A DNA stretch of 36,711 nt from Planctomycetaceae bacterium (GCA_900299185.1 OMIV01000260.1:1-36711), one strand, 5' to 3'. Counted from the stretch's first letter, positions 7,852 to 16,871 are shown. Notes: generated by a model not told the origin, from the sequence alone. Made by a program: numbers and translations.

Positions 7852-9696
7852 ATGCGACACATGGGCTTGCTGTGGCGATTGCGAATGACGCTCTCTCAGA
7901 CGGAGCGTGCGGCAGCAGCGTCGAACCGATGTGAGTCCGCACCACACGGCCTGCGATGGGCTCGCACACTCTTGGTGGCTCTGGCCTGCATGTTGGTCGC
8001 GACCGAGTTCACTCGTCCCGTCGTTGCTGAAGAACGAGGCGGCGAGCAAACCGCATTGGCCGAGCACACGGTCGTTATCAGCGGTCGCAAAACGTCGATC
8101 GAATTGGTCGAGCGACTCGCGAAGCAAATCGAAGCGCCAGCCAAGCTGAAGCGAGTGGATGGCTTTGATCCAGAAGTGCTCGATGTCAAAGCGCTCGCGC
8201 CGAATCGGCTGCGTCTGTCGGCTCTCGCTCAGGGCTACACCACGTTGCTGCTGACCGACGAGAAGGACCGTCAGTATGTCGTGGAAGTATTCGTTAAGGG
8301 CGACGCGCGGCACTTGCAGGCCATCATCAGCAATCGCTTCCCGAATTCATCGGTGGAAGCTTTCAAGATCAACGATGGAGTCATGCTGACGGGCTGGGTC
8401 AGCCAGCCCGATCACATCACGCAGATCTCTGAGATCGCTGACCAGTTCTACCCGAAGGTTCTTAATCAGATGCGGGTCGGCGGAGTTCAGCAGGTCAAGC
8501 TGAAGTGCAAAGTGATGGAAGTCCAACGATCGACGCTGCGACAGATGGGCTTCAACTGGTTGGGGAACTGGGGCGATGGTTATGTAGCAAGTACTCCAGG
8601 TGCGCTGACCACGGTCAATGACATTTCGTTGGCTCCTGGTGCGAGCACTGTCAGCTTTACGCCGTCGAGTTTGGGTGCTTCGTCAACTGCATTTGGCTTT
8701 GTGAACGATGCTTTCGCGGTGCAAGCCTTCTTCGACGCGTTGAAGGATGAAGATCTCGCCAAGGTGCTCGCTGAACCTGTCTTGGTCACCACGAATGGCC
8801 ACCCCGCGATGATGCTCTCTGGTGGTGAATTTCCCGTGATCGTGCCTCAGTCATTGGGGACAGCGACGATCGAATGGAAGAAGTTCGGCGTCAGTATGGA
8901 AGCTGTTCCAATTGTTTTGGGTGAAGGTCGTGTTCGTCTCGAAGTGAAGCCGGAAGTCAGCGAACGCGACTTTGCTAACGCGATCACTTTGGCCGGTACG
9001 ACGGTGCCCGGAATCACCACTCGCCGAGTCAATACACAGGTCGAATTGAAGTTCGGTCAGACACTGATGCTGGCTGGTTTGTTGTCGTGGCGTCAGGTGG
9101 CACATTCTCAGAAGGTGCCTCTGCTTGGGGAACTCCCATACGCCGGTGCCTTGTTCCGGCGCATCAGTCATGACGACGTCGAAACCGAGTTGGTCATCCT
9201 GCTGACTCCAGAGCTGGTTGCACCGCTCGATGCGAGCCAGTTCCCATCAGGTGGTCCTGGTCGTAATACGATTGCTCCGACCGACCGCGAATTGTTCGGG
9301 ATGGGCTTGCTCGAAATTCCAAATTACGGCGACGGTTGCACTCACTGTCAGAACCGAGGCTGCCCGCAGTGCCAGCACCAGCCGTCGGTGCAGAAGTTCT
9401 CGTTCCCGGTGCAAGAAGTTCGTCAAAGCCCACAGGAAGCCGCCGGGGCCGCGATCGCAACGCCGACTCCAAGTCTGCCGCCGCTTCGCGAGTCCGCACA
9501 AAAGTCAGGAAGCATCAATCGCGGAGGCGGGCAACAAGTTGGTTATCAAGAGTCTCGTCCCGGTTCGACGTCTCGTTCCGGTCCTAGCCTCAATCCGCCT
9601 GGAGCATCAAACAGCTCCAGTTCTTCTCCAGCCGGCAAGGCTTCACTCCGAGAACCGACAAAACGCAGGCCGAGTCTGATCGAACCGCGCAACTGA
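7852..9696 (+). CDS. cpaC: Tad pilus secretin CpaC/RcpA (type II/III secretion system family)
   Basis: Seen: 614 residues; ATG 7852 has GAGGTG five bases upstream, which fixes the start. About 38 residues precede the hydrophobic export segment (TLLVALACMLVATEFT), a long n-region. Next is the pilus-assembly N-terminal domain (EHTVVISGRKTSIELVERL ... DVKALAPNRLRLSALAQGYTTLLL). A BON-like element follows (NRFPNSSVEAFKINDGVMLTGW), then the secretin domain (VKLKCKVMEVQRSTLRQMGF; DEDLAKVLAEPVLVTTNGHPA; GGEFPVIVPQ; ELKFGQTLMLAGLL; ELVILLTPELVAPLD). Family knowledge: it forms the outer-membrane ring through which the Flp pilus exits. Odd: after the secretin core a four-cysteine cluster C-x2-C-x4-C-x2-C (C496, C499, C504, C507) precedes a disordered Pro/Ser-rich tail of about 90 residues. 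Confidence 0.92.
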   Translation: MRHMGLLWRLRMTLSQTERAAAASNRCESAPHGLRWARTLLVALACMLVATEFTRPVVAEERGGEQTALAEHTVVISGRKTSIELVERLAKQIEAPAKLKRVDGFDPEVLDVKALAPNRLRLSALAQGYTTLLLTDEKDRQYVVEVFVKGDARHLQAIISNRFPNSSVEAFKINDGVMLTGWVSQPDHITQISEIADQFYPKVLNQMRVGGVQQVKLKCKVMEVQRSTLRQMGFNWLGNWGDGYVASTPGALTTVNDISLAPGASTVSFTPSSLGASSTAFGFVNDAFAVQAFFDALKDEDLAKVLAEPVLVTTNGHPAMMLSGGEFPVIVPQSLGTATIEWKKFGVSMEAVPIVLGEGRVRLEVKPEVSERDFANAITLAGTTVPGITTRRVNTQVELKFGQTLMLAGLLSWRQVAHSQKVPLLGELPYAGALFRRISHDDVETELVILLTPELVAPLDASQFPSGGPGRNTIAPTDRELFGMGLLEIPNYGDGCTHCQNRGCPQCQHQPSVQKFSFPVQEVRQSPQEAAGAAIATPTPSLPPLRESAQKSGSINRGGGQQVGYQESRPGSTSRSGPSLNPPGASNSSSSSPAGKASLREPTKRRPSLIEPRN

Positions 9697-9775
9697 AAAT
9701 CATCGGGCCAAGCGGCGGGGTGTTTTGCCCGCGTCGTTTGAAAGTAAAGCGTCCTCAATTAGCTAAGTCCGATCC

Positions 9776-10402
9776 ATGAAACACGTCATCCGTCTCGCCA
9801 TCGTCGACCCTAAAGACTCGAGCCGCAGTTCGTTGAAGAACATGCTGCTGGGGATCGACACGGTTTGGCTCGATGCCGAATGTTCGAGTTACGAGTACTT
9901 CGCTGACGTCGCTATGCAAACGCAGCCCGACATTGCGCTGATCTCGCTCGACTCGAATGCTGACATCGCTTTGGACTTGGTTGGGCGACTCTCTCGTGAT
10001 CTGCCGACTTGCAGTGTGTTAGTGGTGAGCAGTTCCACTGAAGGGGCCTTGATCCTGCGAGCAATGCGAGCAGGCGCCAAAGAGTTTCTGAACTTCCCGC
10101 TCAATATCGAAGACTTCCTGGCGGCTCTCGATCGGATTCGCGTCACGGTTGGTGGTCGCTCTGGTGACGGGCACTCTAAGTCCAGTCAGGTCATCACCAT
10201 TGCCGGGGTGAGTGGTGGAGTTGGCTGTACTTCGCTGGCCATCAATTTGGCCTGCGTGTTGCTCAACAGCCTCGCAACAACGTCGCCATCATCGACCTCG
10301 ATCTCTCACTGGGCGATGCCGACGTGTGGCTCGACATCATTCCCGACTACACGATCCAAGACGTTGCCGAGAACATTAACCGTCTCTACTACGCATTGTT
10401 GA
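9776..10402 (+). CDS. cpaE: CpaE-like protein, 5' part of a frameshifted gene (pseudo-receiver domain)
   Basis: Seen: residues 1 to about 125 form a receiver-like domain (IRLAIVDPKDSSRSSLKNML ... QPDIALISLDSN ... SVLVVSSSTEGALILRAMRAGAKEFLNFPL), as in CpaE/TadZ. The P-loop region then begins (ITIAGVSGGVGCTSLAINLACVLLN). From about base 10266 the frame becomes nonsense (SLATTSPSSTSISHW), while the true continuation (NNVAIIDLDLSLGDADVWLDIIPDY) lies in the -1 frame. Restoring one base near 10266-10270 rejoins both halves into one protein of about 403 residues. Family knowledge: CpaE/TadZ is a cytoplasmic MinD-like polar hub for the Tad machine. The P-loop is deviant: both the signature lysine and the GK lysine are absent (S-G-G-V-G-C-T). 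It is either a broken gene or a consensus error. Confidence 0.85.
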   Translation: MKHVIRLAIVDPKDSSRSSLKNMLLGIDTVWLDAECSSYEYFADVAMQTQPDIALISLDSNADIALDLVGRLSRDLPTCSVLVVSSSTEGALILRAMRAGAKEFLNFPLNIEDFLAALDRIRVTVGGRSGDGHSKSSQVITIAGVSGGVGCTSLAINLACVLLNSLATTSPSSTSISHWAMPTCGSTSFPTTRSKTLPRTLTVSTTHC

Positions 10403-10986
10403 AGAGGTCATTGACGAAGCATGATTGCGGAGCCTTCTTGCTGCCGCGGCCCGTTCACATGGAGGTCCGCCCGCCGTTTACGCCCGACGAATTGCGGCGA
10501 GTCATCGCTCTGTTGAAGGCGACGTTCACTCATCTCGTGATCGACGTGAGCAAGTCGTTCAACGCTCTCGACATCGCGGCGATGGAAGCTTCGGACTCGA
10601 TCCTGCTCGTCACTCAACTGGACCTGCCGTGCCTCCGAAATGTCGTGCGAGTGCTGCAGTTCTTTGATCAGCAAGAAACGCTGGCCGAGAAGATCAAAGT
10701 CGTCGTGAATCGGCTCGGCTTGCAGGACACTCAGATCAGCTTGAGCAAGGCGTTGGAGACCATTGGCCGCCAAGTCTATTGGCAGATCCCCAACGACTAC
10801 GGGACGATGGTCGAATCTCGCAACAACGGCGTGCCGCTCCTGACGTATGCGCCTAAGGCTCGGCTTACCAAAGAGATCGAACGCTTGGCGACTGCTCTCG
10901 ACACAGGTGCGGCCGCAGATAAGCCCATATCCGTTGACGAACAAAAGCCAAAGAAGAGGCTCTTTAGCTTCCTGGGTTCGAAATAG
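10324..10986 (+). CDS. cpaE: CpaE-like protein, 3' part of a frameshifted gene (MinD/ParA-like ATPase domain)
   Basis: Seen: this frame carries the rest of the SIMIBI ATPase fold. The coding sense starts upstream of the first usable start codon, at about 10270 (NNVAIIDLDLSLGDADVWLDI). Then come DVAENINRLYYALLKRSLTK, FLLPRPVHMEVRPPFTPDEL, the Walker-B-like strand THLVIDVSKS, DSILLVTQLDLPCLRNVVRV, KIKVVVNRLG and QIPNDYGTMVESRNNGVPLL. These are standard planctomycete CpaE segments. It ends in a Lys-rich tail. On its own it would lack the P-loop and receiver domain, so it is unlikely to be a stand-alone gene. The neighbour downstream is not cpaF, tadB or tadC, so the pilus ATPase and platform must be elsewhere or lost. 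Confidence 0.85.
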   Translation: MWLDIIPDYTIQDVAENINRLYYALLKRSLTKHDCGAFLLPRPVHMEVRPPFTPDELRRVIALLKATFTHLVIDVSKSFNALDIAAMEASDSILLVTQLDLPCLRNVVRVLQFFDQQETLAEKIKVVVNRLGLQDTQISLSKALETIGRQVYWQIPNDYGTMVESRNNGVPLLTYAPKARLTKEIERLATALDTGAAADKPISVDEQKPKKRLFSFLGSK

Positions 10987-11493
10987 TTGATCAGCTACTT
11001 GAGCTACCGCTTCGTGTTGTTTGTAGTGGAGTTCTTTCAAGGCAGACGCTTGCGTTGGCCATTCGTTCGCTGGCAGCGAGCTTGAAGCGTTCGTCTGATT
11101 GAGGCGTTGGTTCATCCCGTAGGGCTTTAGCTCTCAGACCTGCATTCATAATCGTGATTGACACTCTTTCCTAACCACGAAGCGCTTTCGCGGCATCCCA
11201 CTGCTTACCGCACGTGGCGTCGCAGAGCGGTGCACGTTGTTCCGATTTGACCCTTACCACTAGGGGCGAATCCGGCCTTGATTCCCACGTTTCTTCTCAG
11301 GACAAACGCGTCGCTCGGCTCGCATCAGTTTGTCAATTCGGGCTTACGCCAACTTTGCAGCACATAAACATCGGCCCCTGACTTCTTGCTGATTGCCTAC
11401 TAAGCTCTGCCAGGCTATTCCCACCTCAATTGGCTACCCCAAGCCCGCATCGGACGCGGGTTCCTGCCTTCATTCCACGCACGGTGATTTCCG
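10987..11493. other. Non-coding gap between cpaE and HlyD gene
   Basis: No gene is supported in these 507 bases, the place where cpaF and the tad platform genes would usually be. I see only small inverted repeats: TCGCT-GGC-AGCGA near 11089 and CCCGC...GCGGG at about 11444-11460, 35 bases before the HlyD start. No terminator with a T-run and no recognisable remnant of a tad gene was found by eye. The promoter of the HlyD-MacB pair probably lies in its right half. Confidence 0.4.
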
Positions 11494-13059
11494 ATGAAAC
11501 GACTGAATTCGAAACGCGCGGCGTCAGCCGCGTGCCCGCTGGGTCGTCGCGCCGGTTGGTCCAGTTGGGCGACTGTTCTAATTCTTACAAGTGTCAGTGT
11601 GAGCGTTCCGGTTGCCGCCTGGAATTTCCTGCCCAGCTTCATGAGTGGTGAAGCCACTCCGACTTATCTGACTGCCGAAGTCACAATTGGGCCGTTTCTC
11701 AATCGAGTCCTCGAACAAGGCGAAGTCGAAAGTTCGAGTAGCGTTGAAGTCCGCTGCGAAGTGCGGTCTCGTAATTCATCCGGCACGAACATTCTTGAGA
11801 TCGTCCCCGAGGGCACTCGGGTTAAGCAGGGCGACTTTCTGATTGAGCTTGATGACTCGGCGTTGCGACAAGAACTCATTCAGCAACAGATCGTCGTGAG
11901 CGGCAGCGAGTCCATGTTGATCGAAGCTCGCACGGCCTTCACGGCGGCGAATCTCGCGCTCGAAGAGTACGAAGGCGGCACTTTGAAAGAGCAACGTGAG
12001 ACGCTGCTCGGGGCATTGTTCGTCGCCGATGAAAACAAACGCCGGGCTGATGAATACCTCGAATACAGCCGGAAACTCGCGGAACGCGGCTACGTATCGC
12101 AGGTCCAATTGGACGCTGACAAGTTCGCCGTGAAGAAGGCCGAGAAGGAGCAGGAGGTCGCTCAGACCAAACTCGAGTCGCTCGATAAGTACACGCGCCG
12201 CAAGATGACCAACCAATTGCAGGCCGACATTCAAACGGCGAAGGCCAAGTTGAATGCTCGCGAAAAGACCTTCGAACTCGACAAGTTAAAGCTCGAAGAG
12301 ATCGAGACGCAGATTGCCAAGTGCAAAATCGTGGCGCCGGTTGCCGGGCAGGTCGTCTATGCGAATGACCCGCGTCGCAGCACTAACGGCGAGTTATTGA
12401 TTGCCGAAGGACTGCCCGTTCGCGAACGACAGATCTTGGTGCGGCTACCGGATCCAACTCGCATGCGAGTCCTCGCCAAAGTGCATGAGTCACGCATCAG
12501 CCTGGTCAAAAAGGGCATCACCGCCGAGATCGTGACCGACGCTCTCGCTGACCGAACTCTGACGGGCACCGTGGCGTCGGTCAGCGAATACCCATTGCCC
12601 AGCACCAGCGTCTACACGTCGCACATCAAAGAGTACGCGGTGGAGATCGAGATCCATTCGCCGCCGGACGAACTACGACCTGGTATGTCGTCTCAGGTCA
12701 ATCTCTTGGTCGAGCACATGGACTCCGCCATTCAGATTCCGATTGGTGCAGCGATCGCGCGGGGCGAGCAGTTTTTCTGCGCTCTTCCCAAAGAGGATGG
12801 CACTTTCGAGACCCGCGAAATCAAAGTGGGTAGTTCCAATGACACCAGCATCATCGTCACCGAGCATCTGCAAGTTGGTGAGAAGGTCGTTCTCAATCCG
12901 TCTGAGGAGATCCTGAAGAAGCTCGATCTGCCTGCGATCGCTCCCGTTAACACACTCTCTCCCGAAGCGTTGGCGGCTGAGCAAGCTGCCCTGAAGGCGA
13001 AGGACGCTCCCAAAGAGCCCGAGAAGGCGGCTGCCAAAAAGAAGTCTAAGTCCAAGTAG
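11494..13059 (+). CDS. HlyD/MacA-type periplasmic adaptor (membrane fusion protein)
   Basis: Seen: 521 residues from ATG 11494. A basic N-terminus and one membrane segment (about 26-45) are followed by the first half of a lipoyl-like domain (GEVESSSSVEVRCEVRS ... ILEIVPEGTRVKQGDFLIELDD). A long helical hairpin spans about residues 125-270, rich in Glu, Lys and Ala, with QVQLDADKFAVKKAEKEQE. The second lipoyl half is CKIVAPVAGQVVYAND. Then come beta-barrel and membrane-proximal parts (VRLPDPTRMRVLAKVHESRI; LRPGMSSQVNLLVE; IQIPIGAAI). Family knowledge: such proteins link an inner-membrane transporter to the cell exterior. It is 59 bases upstream of a MacB-type transporter, so they form one unit. 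No TolC-like outer-membrane gene is in the window. The tail is Lys/Ala-rich. The substrate is unknown. Confidence 0.9.
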   Translation: MKRLNSKRAASAACPLGRRAGWSSWATVLILTSVSVSVPVAAWNFLPSFMSGEATPTYLTAEVTIGPFLNRVLEQGEVESSSSVEVRCEVRSRNSSGTNILEIVPEGTRVKQGDFLIELDDSALRQELIQQQIVVSGSESMLIEARTAFTAANLALEEYEGGTLKEQRETLLGALFVADENKRRADEYLEYSRKLAERGYVSQVQLDADKFAVKKAEKEQEVAQTKLESLDKYTRRKMTNQLQADIQTAKAKLNAREKTFELDKLKLEEIETQIAKCKIVAPVAGQVVYANDPRRSTNGELLIAEGLPVRERQILVRLPDPTRMRVLAKVHESRISLVKKGITAEIVTDALADRTLTGTVASVSEYPLPSTSVYTSHIKEYAVEIEIHSPPDELRPGMSSQVNLLVEHMDSAIQIPIGAAIARGEQFFCALPKEDGTFETREIKVGSSNDTSIIVTEHLQVGEKVVLNPSEEILKKLDLPAIAPVNTLSPEALAAEQAALKAKDAPKEPEKAAAKKKSKSK

Positions 13060-13118
13060 AAGTCTCGGGATTCTGGCCGTCTCCTCAACGATCTGACCTT
13101 CAAGAGAATTCGCCGCTG

Positions 13119-15224
13119 ATGACCACTTCGCTCCTCGAATCTCCATCGACATCGCCAGCGAGCGCAACGCATTCCGCGGCGCTTAGCATTCGAGAATTGT
13201 GTAAGGATTATTTCCTCGGCGGCGAAACGGTCGCGGTGCTGAAGGGCGTTACGTTTGAAGTTCCTGAAGGCGATTATGTCGCGATCATGGGGCCGTCAGG
13301 CTCGGGCAAGAGCACGTTGCTGAACTTGTTGGGGTGTCTCGATAAGCCCACCGGTGGCGAGTACTTCATCGGCCATGACGATGTCGCGAAGCTAAGTGAC
13401 GATGAGCTGGCGACCATTCGTGCCGAGCGCATTGGGTTCGTCTTTCAGGCTTACAATCTCATTCAGCAACTGACGGTCATTGAGAACATCGAGGCTCCTT
13501 TGGCTTATCGCGGCGGCGCGACGGCCGCTGATCGAGCCTACTGCCGCGAGCTCTCAAACTTGGTGGGACTCGGGCATCGTGCTGACCATCGACCTAATCA
13601 ACTCTCGGGCGGTCAGCAGCAACGAGCGGGTATCGCTCGAAGCCTCGTCAATCGCCCGGCATTCATTCTCGCCGACGAAGCGACGGGAAATTTGGACTCG
13701 GTCACGACGCTCGAAATCTTGGAAGTCTTCGACAAGTTGAACAACGCGGGCACAACCATTGTGATGGTGACCCACGAAGAAGACGTGGCGAAACGAGCGC
13801 GACGCATCGTCAGGCTTCGCGATGGTAAGCTCGAATCCGATGTCCGAGTTCGTGCGCCGGCAGAGCCCAATTCCGAATCGCATCAGATCGTCCCCAAACG
13901 AGTTCGACGGCGATCCGGGGCACTCGTGCGATGGCGCGATCTAAAGGTCGGTGTGAAGAGCCTGCTGATGCACCCGCTGCGATCGTTGCTGACAGTGCTA
14001 GGTATCTTCATCGGTGTGGCCAGCGTGATCTGGCTGCTCGCGATTGGCGAAGGTATTGCCGAGAAGGCGCAGCATCAGATTCAGGAACTCGGTGCCAGAA
14101 ACATCATCGTGACAACTTCACGCCCTCCGTCAGAACAGACAAAGGGCAAGGTCTACACCTATGGAGTTACCGAAGAAGATCTTGATCCGCTGAAGTCCAT
14201 ACCGTCAGTGGATTCGGTGGTGCCGTTTGCTCGACGCAACGGCCAAGACTTCCGGTACATGGATCGGCTGACTCGCGGCGAGATCAATGCCGTCACGCCG
14301 CCTTATCGAGAGATCTTCAATCTCCGCGTCGTGCGTGGACGCTTCTTGAGCGATGCCGATGTCGAGAACAAAGCCAAGGTATGCGTGCTGGCCAAAGAGG
14401 TCTCCGACTCACTGTTTCGCCACGAAGACCCGATTGGTCGTTCCGTTCGAGTTAACGAGGGCTACTACCGTGTGGTCGGAGTTGTCGCTCCGCGTTCCGA
14501 ATTGGAAAGCGTCAATAAGAAGGTCCGCAGCCAGGACTTCTCTGACAATCTCTATGTGCCGCTCGACACCTTTTGGGCTCGTTATGGCGATAGCTTCATC
14601 ACTGGTAACAACGGTGGCCGAGGCTTGTCGCAGATCACGTTGAGGTTGAAGGATCAGAAGGACGCGATTGCCACGGGCGAGGCCGTGAAGGGCACGCTGG
14701 ATCGGACGCACTTCTACGAGGACTACACCATCACCGTTCCGATGGAGTTGTTGGAGCAAGCTCGCAACACCCGTTTGATGTTCATGGGCATGATGGGTTT
14801 GATCGCCGCGATCTCGTTGTTAGTGGGTGGCATCGGGATCATGAACATCATGCTGGCGACGGTGACTGAGCGAACTCGCGAGATCGGTATTCGACGAGCG
14901 CTTGGTGCCCGGCGTCGCGACATCACACGTCAGTTCGTCGTTGAGACGATCTTGTTATCCGTAGCCGGCGGCGCGACGGGCATCATTGGTGGTTTTGCGT
15001 GTGGGCCGTTCGTCGATGGCGTGCGTTGGACGATCAAGCAAATCTTTCCTGATGTCATGAAGACGTTGCCGGAGACAGTGCAGACCGTTGAGCCGATCGT
15101 GCTGCCTTGGTCGGTCCCTTTGGCATTTGGGATCTCGGTCGTCGTGGGCGTTGTGTTCGGTCTGTATCCCGCCCGCCGAGCAGCCGCGATGAATCCGATC
15201 GATGCTTTGCGCCACGTCGCCTAA
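13119..15224 (+). CDS. MacB-type ABC transporter, ATPase fused to FtsX-like permease
   Basis: Seen: 701 residues. The N-terminal ATPase has Walker A GPSGSGKS (residues 58-65), Q-loop region FVFQAYNL, signature LSGGQQQR (162-169), Walker B FILADEAT (182-189) and switch H219 in MVTHEED. A basic linker leads to the permease: TM1 near 288-310 (LTVLGIFIGVASVIWLLAI), a large periplasmic MacB_PCD domain with the GARNIIV and RRNGQDFRY stretches, then three C-terminal TMs (FMGMMGLIAAISLLVGGIGI; FVVETILLSVAGGATG; FGISVVVGVVFGLYPA). Family motifs TERTREIGIRRALGA and YPARRAAAMNPIDALR are intact. Family knowledge: MacB-type mechanotransmission machines export peptides, antibiotics, siderophores or lipoproteins. 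With the HlyD gene it forms a two-gene unit. The substrate cannot be deduced. Confidence 0.93.
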   Translation: MTTSLLESPSTSPASATHSAALSIRELCKDYFLGGETVAVLKGVTFEVPEGDYVAIMGPSGSGKSTLLNLLGCLDKPTGGEYFIGHDDVAKLSDDELATIRAERIGFVFQAYNLIQQLTVIENIEAPLAYRGGATAADRAYCRELSNLVGLGHRADHRPNQLSGGQQQRAGIARSLVNRPAFILADEATGNLDSVTTLEILEVFDKLNNAGTTIVMVTHEEDVAKRARRIVRLRDGKLESDVRVRAPAEPNSESHQIVPKRVRRRSGALVRWRDLKVGVKSLLMHPLRSLLTVLGIFIGVASVIWLLAIGEGIAEKAQHQIQELGARNIIVTTSRPPSEQTKGKVYTYGVTEEDLDPLKSIPSVDSVVPFARRNGQDFRYMDRLTRGEINAVTPPYREIFNLRVVRGRFLSDADVENKAKVCVLAKEVSDSLFRHEDPIGRSVRVNEGYYRVVGVVAPRSELESVNKKVRSQDFSDNLYVPLDTFWARYGDSFITGNNGGRGLSQITLRLKDQKDAIATGEAVKGTLDRTHFYEDYTITVPMELLEQARNTRLMFMGMMGLIAAISLLVGGIGIMNIMLATVTERTREIGIRRALGARRRDITRQFVVETILLSVAGGATGIIGGFACGPFVDGVRWTIKQIFPDVMKTLPETVQTVEPIVLPWSVPLAFGISVVVGVVFGLYPARRAAAMNPIDALRHVA

Positions 15225-15629
15225 ACTGACTGTTGCGCCGGCGGCTTTGAACGCGACCTCAAGCAGACTCGGAGACGCTCAAAACGACTATCGCCGTGCG
15301 CTTGCTGTCGCGCCATGTCTGTCGGTTATGCGAGTCGTGCGGAACTGGGATGAGACTTCATGACGCTCAGCAGTGCGGGGCCTTGAGAGGCTCGTCTGTG
15401 AGATTCACCTCATCCGATCTTTTTCGCTGCGATCGAGGCGAATGACCGACAATGCTCGCTGCGTTTGTTTCCGGTCGTGCCGGTCACGAAAGACGTGACG
15501 GCTCTGCAGACGCTTCAACAATGCGACGCGAATTGAACGGATCGCGGTCTTTGAGGTCGCCCTTCGCAAAAGACCTCTCGCGGTTTGCGAGTCGACCACT
15601 TTGAAGCGCTTCAGTTACTGATTTGTCGA
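15225..15629. other. Intergenic region before the RTX gene with a strong hairpin
   Basis: No gene is supported. A hairpin lies at 15479-15502: GCC-G-GTCACG pairs with CGTGACGGC around an AAAGA loop (nine pairs, one bulged G). GAGGTC/GACCTC arms further on (15553-15576) enclose a 12-base loop. Neither has a T-run, so they may be mRNA leader structures of the RTX gene or the 3' end of the ABC transporter message. The coding frame of the RTX gene is open back to a TTG at 15585, but an ATG at 15630 is preferred. Confidence 0.4.
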
Positions 15630-16871
15630 ATGGCCTTCATGGACGAGGAGCCCGTCTTTGAAAGGCTTGCTCGCGTGACAGTGCATCGCTCCTTTCGTTT
15701 TCCACTGCCGATCCGAAGGCACAAGCACTTCACTCGTCGTCGTACGAACTCTGCAAATAGTTCTGTCGCGCATTGCGTTGAGTGCATCGAGCCTCGCGTT
15801 GTTCCGGTTTCGACGAGTCTCGTGAGCGGGCTATGGACGCTGTCGTTGAATGAAGCGGCTTCATTGAGTGTGCGTCCGAAAGCGGATGCTTCGCAGACTC
15901 TTGAAGTGGTCGTGAATGGCGTCGCAAATCCGACAGACGAAGTCATCGCGAGCGATGTGCAACGCATCTCCGTTGTTGGCAGCAGCGGCTCTGACACGAT
16001 CAATCTTTCGGCACTGAGTCGTGATCTCTTCGGTTGCGTCGTCCCGATTCAAATCTCGGGACTCGGCGACAATGACTCCATTGTCGGTGCGACGGGATTG
16101 CCGAACGCAATAGATGGCGGCGAAGGCAACGACACTCTGACTGCATCCTTTGCGAGCGACACGCTCGATGGAGGTAATGGAAACGACATCCTCGACGCCG
16201 CAGGCGGCAGCGACATCCTGCGCGGTGGTGCCGGGAACGATTCACTCAATGGAGGCAGCGGAAACGACGCGTTGCTCGGCGGAGCCGGACGCGATTCGTT
16301 GCTGGGCGGCACCGGTGATGACGTCGCGAACGGGCAGGGCGGATCGGGCGATCTCGTCGACGGCGGTGCTGGTAACGATGTGCTTTACGGCGGAGACGGC
16401 AATGACCTCGTCCGCGGTTCGGCGGGGGATGATGTCGTCGACGGGCAGCAAGGCGATGACGTTCTGACGGGTGATGCGGGCAATGATGTGGTACTCGGCG
16501 GCGATGGAGCGGACTCAATCTCGGGCTCGCTCGGACGTGATGTGCTCATTGGCGGAGTGGGGCTCGATTCCATTTCCGGCGGCGATGACGAAGACATTCT
16601 GGTCGGGGCTGCCAGCAACCTTTCGATCGCAAGTCTGCTCGCGATGCGCGCGTCATGGGTTGAAGGCAGTGCCTATCGACTGCGAGTCGCGGCGCTCTCT
16701 GATCGCAACGCCGCGCGGGCATTTGTGATGGGCTCGACCGTGACGGAAGACGGCGTTTCCGATGTCCTCAATGGCGAAGCCGGACGCGACTGGTTCTTGC
16801 GGTCCGTTGATGCGACGGAAGTCGAAGGCTCGTTCGTTGTGAAGGATGTCGGTGATCGCACTCGGTCCTAA
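15630..16871 (+). CDS. RTX (hemolysin-type calcium-binding repeat) secreted protein
   Basis: Seen: 413 residues from ATG 15630 (ATG 15639 and TTG 15585 also possible; none has a clear ribosome site). A basic region ends in VECIEPRVVPVSTS, the N-terminal motif found in many large planctomycete surface proteins, which suggests export. A short beta-rich domain follows (LWTLSLNEAASLSVRP ... LEVVVNGV). About residues 155-310 contain at least a dozen nonapeptide repeats of the GGxGNDxL type (for example GGAGNDSLNGGSGNDALLGG), which bind calcium in parallel beta-rolls. The end (LNGEAGRDWFLRSVDA) is a typical RTX tail. The TAA at 16869-16871 is followed in the same frame, without another stop, by a G8 domain. 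The RTX call is firm; whether the protein really ends here is open. Confidence 0.88.
   Translation: MAFMDEEPVFERLARVTVHRSFRFPLPIRRHKHFTRRRTNSANSSVAHCVECIEPRVVPVSTSLVSGLWTLSLNEAASLSVRPKADASQTLEVVVNGVANPTDEVIASDVQRISVVGSSGSDTINLSALSRDLFGCVVPIQISGLGDNDSIVGATGLPNAIDGGEGNDTLTASFASDTLDGGNGNDILDAAGGSDILRGGAGNDSLNGGSGNDALLGGAGRDSLLGGTGDDVANGQGGSGDLVDGGAGNDVLYGGDGNDLVRGSAGDDVVDGQQGDDVLTGDAGNDVVLGGDGADSISGSLGRDVLIGGVGLDSISGGDDEDILVGAASNLSIASLLAMRASWVEGSAYRLRVAALSDRNAARAFVMGSTVTEDGVSDVLNGEAGRDWFLRSVDATEVEGSFVVKDVGDRTRS

Noticed and set aside
16080-16620. CRISPR or DNA tandem repeat
   Set aside because: The regular spacing comes from calcium-binding GGxGNDxL protein repeats; the DNA units diverge and there are no spacers.
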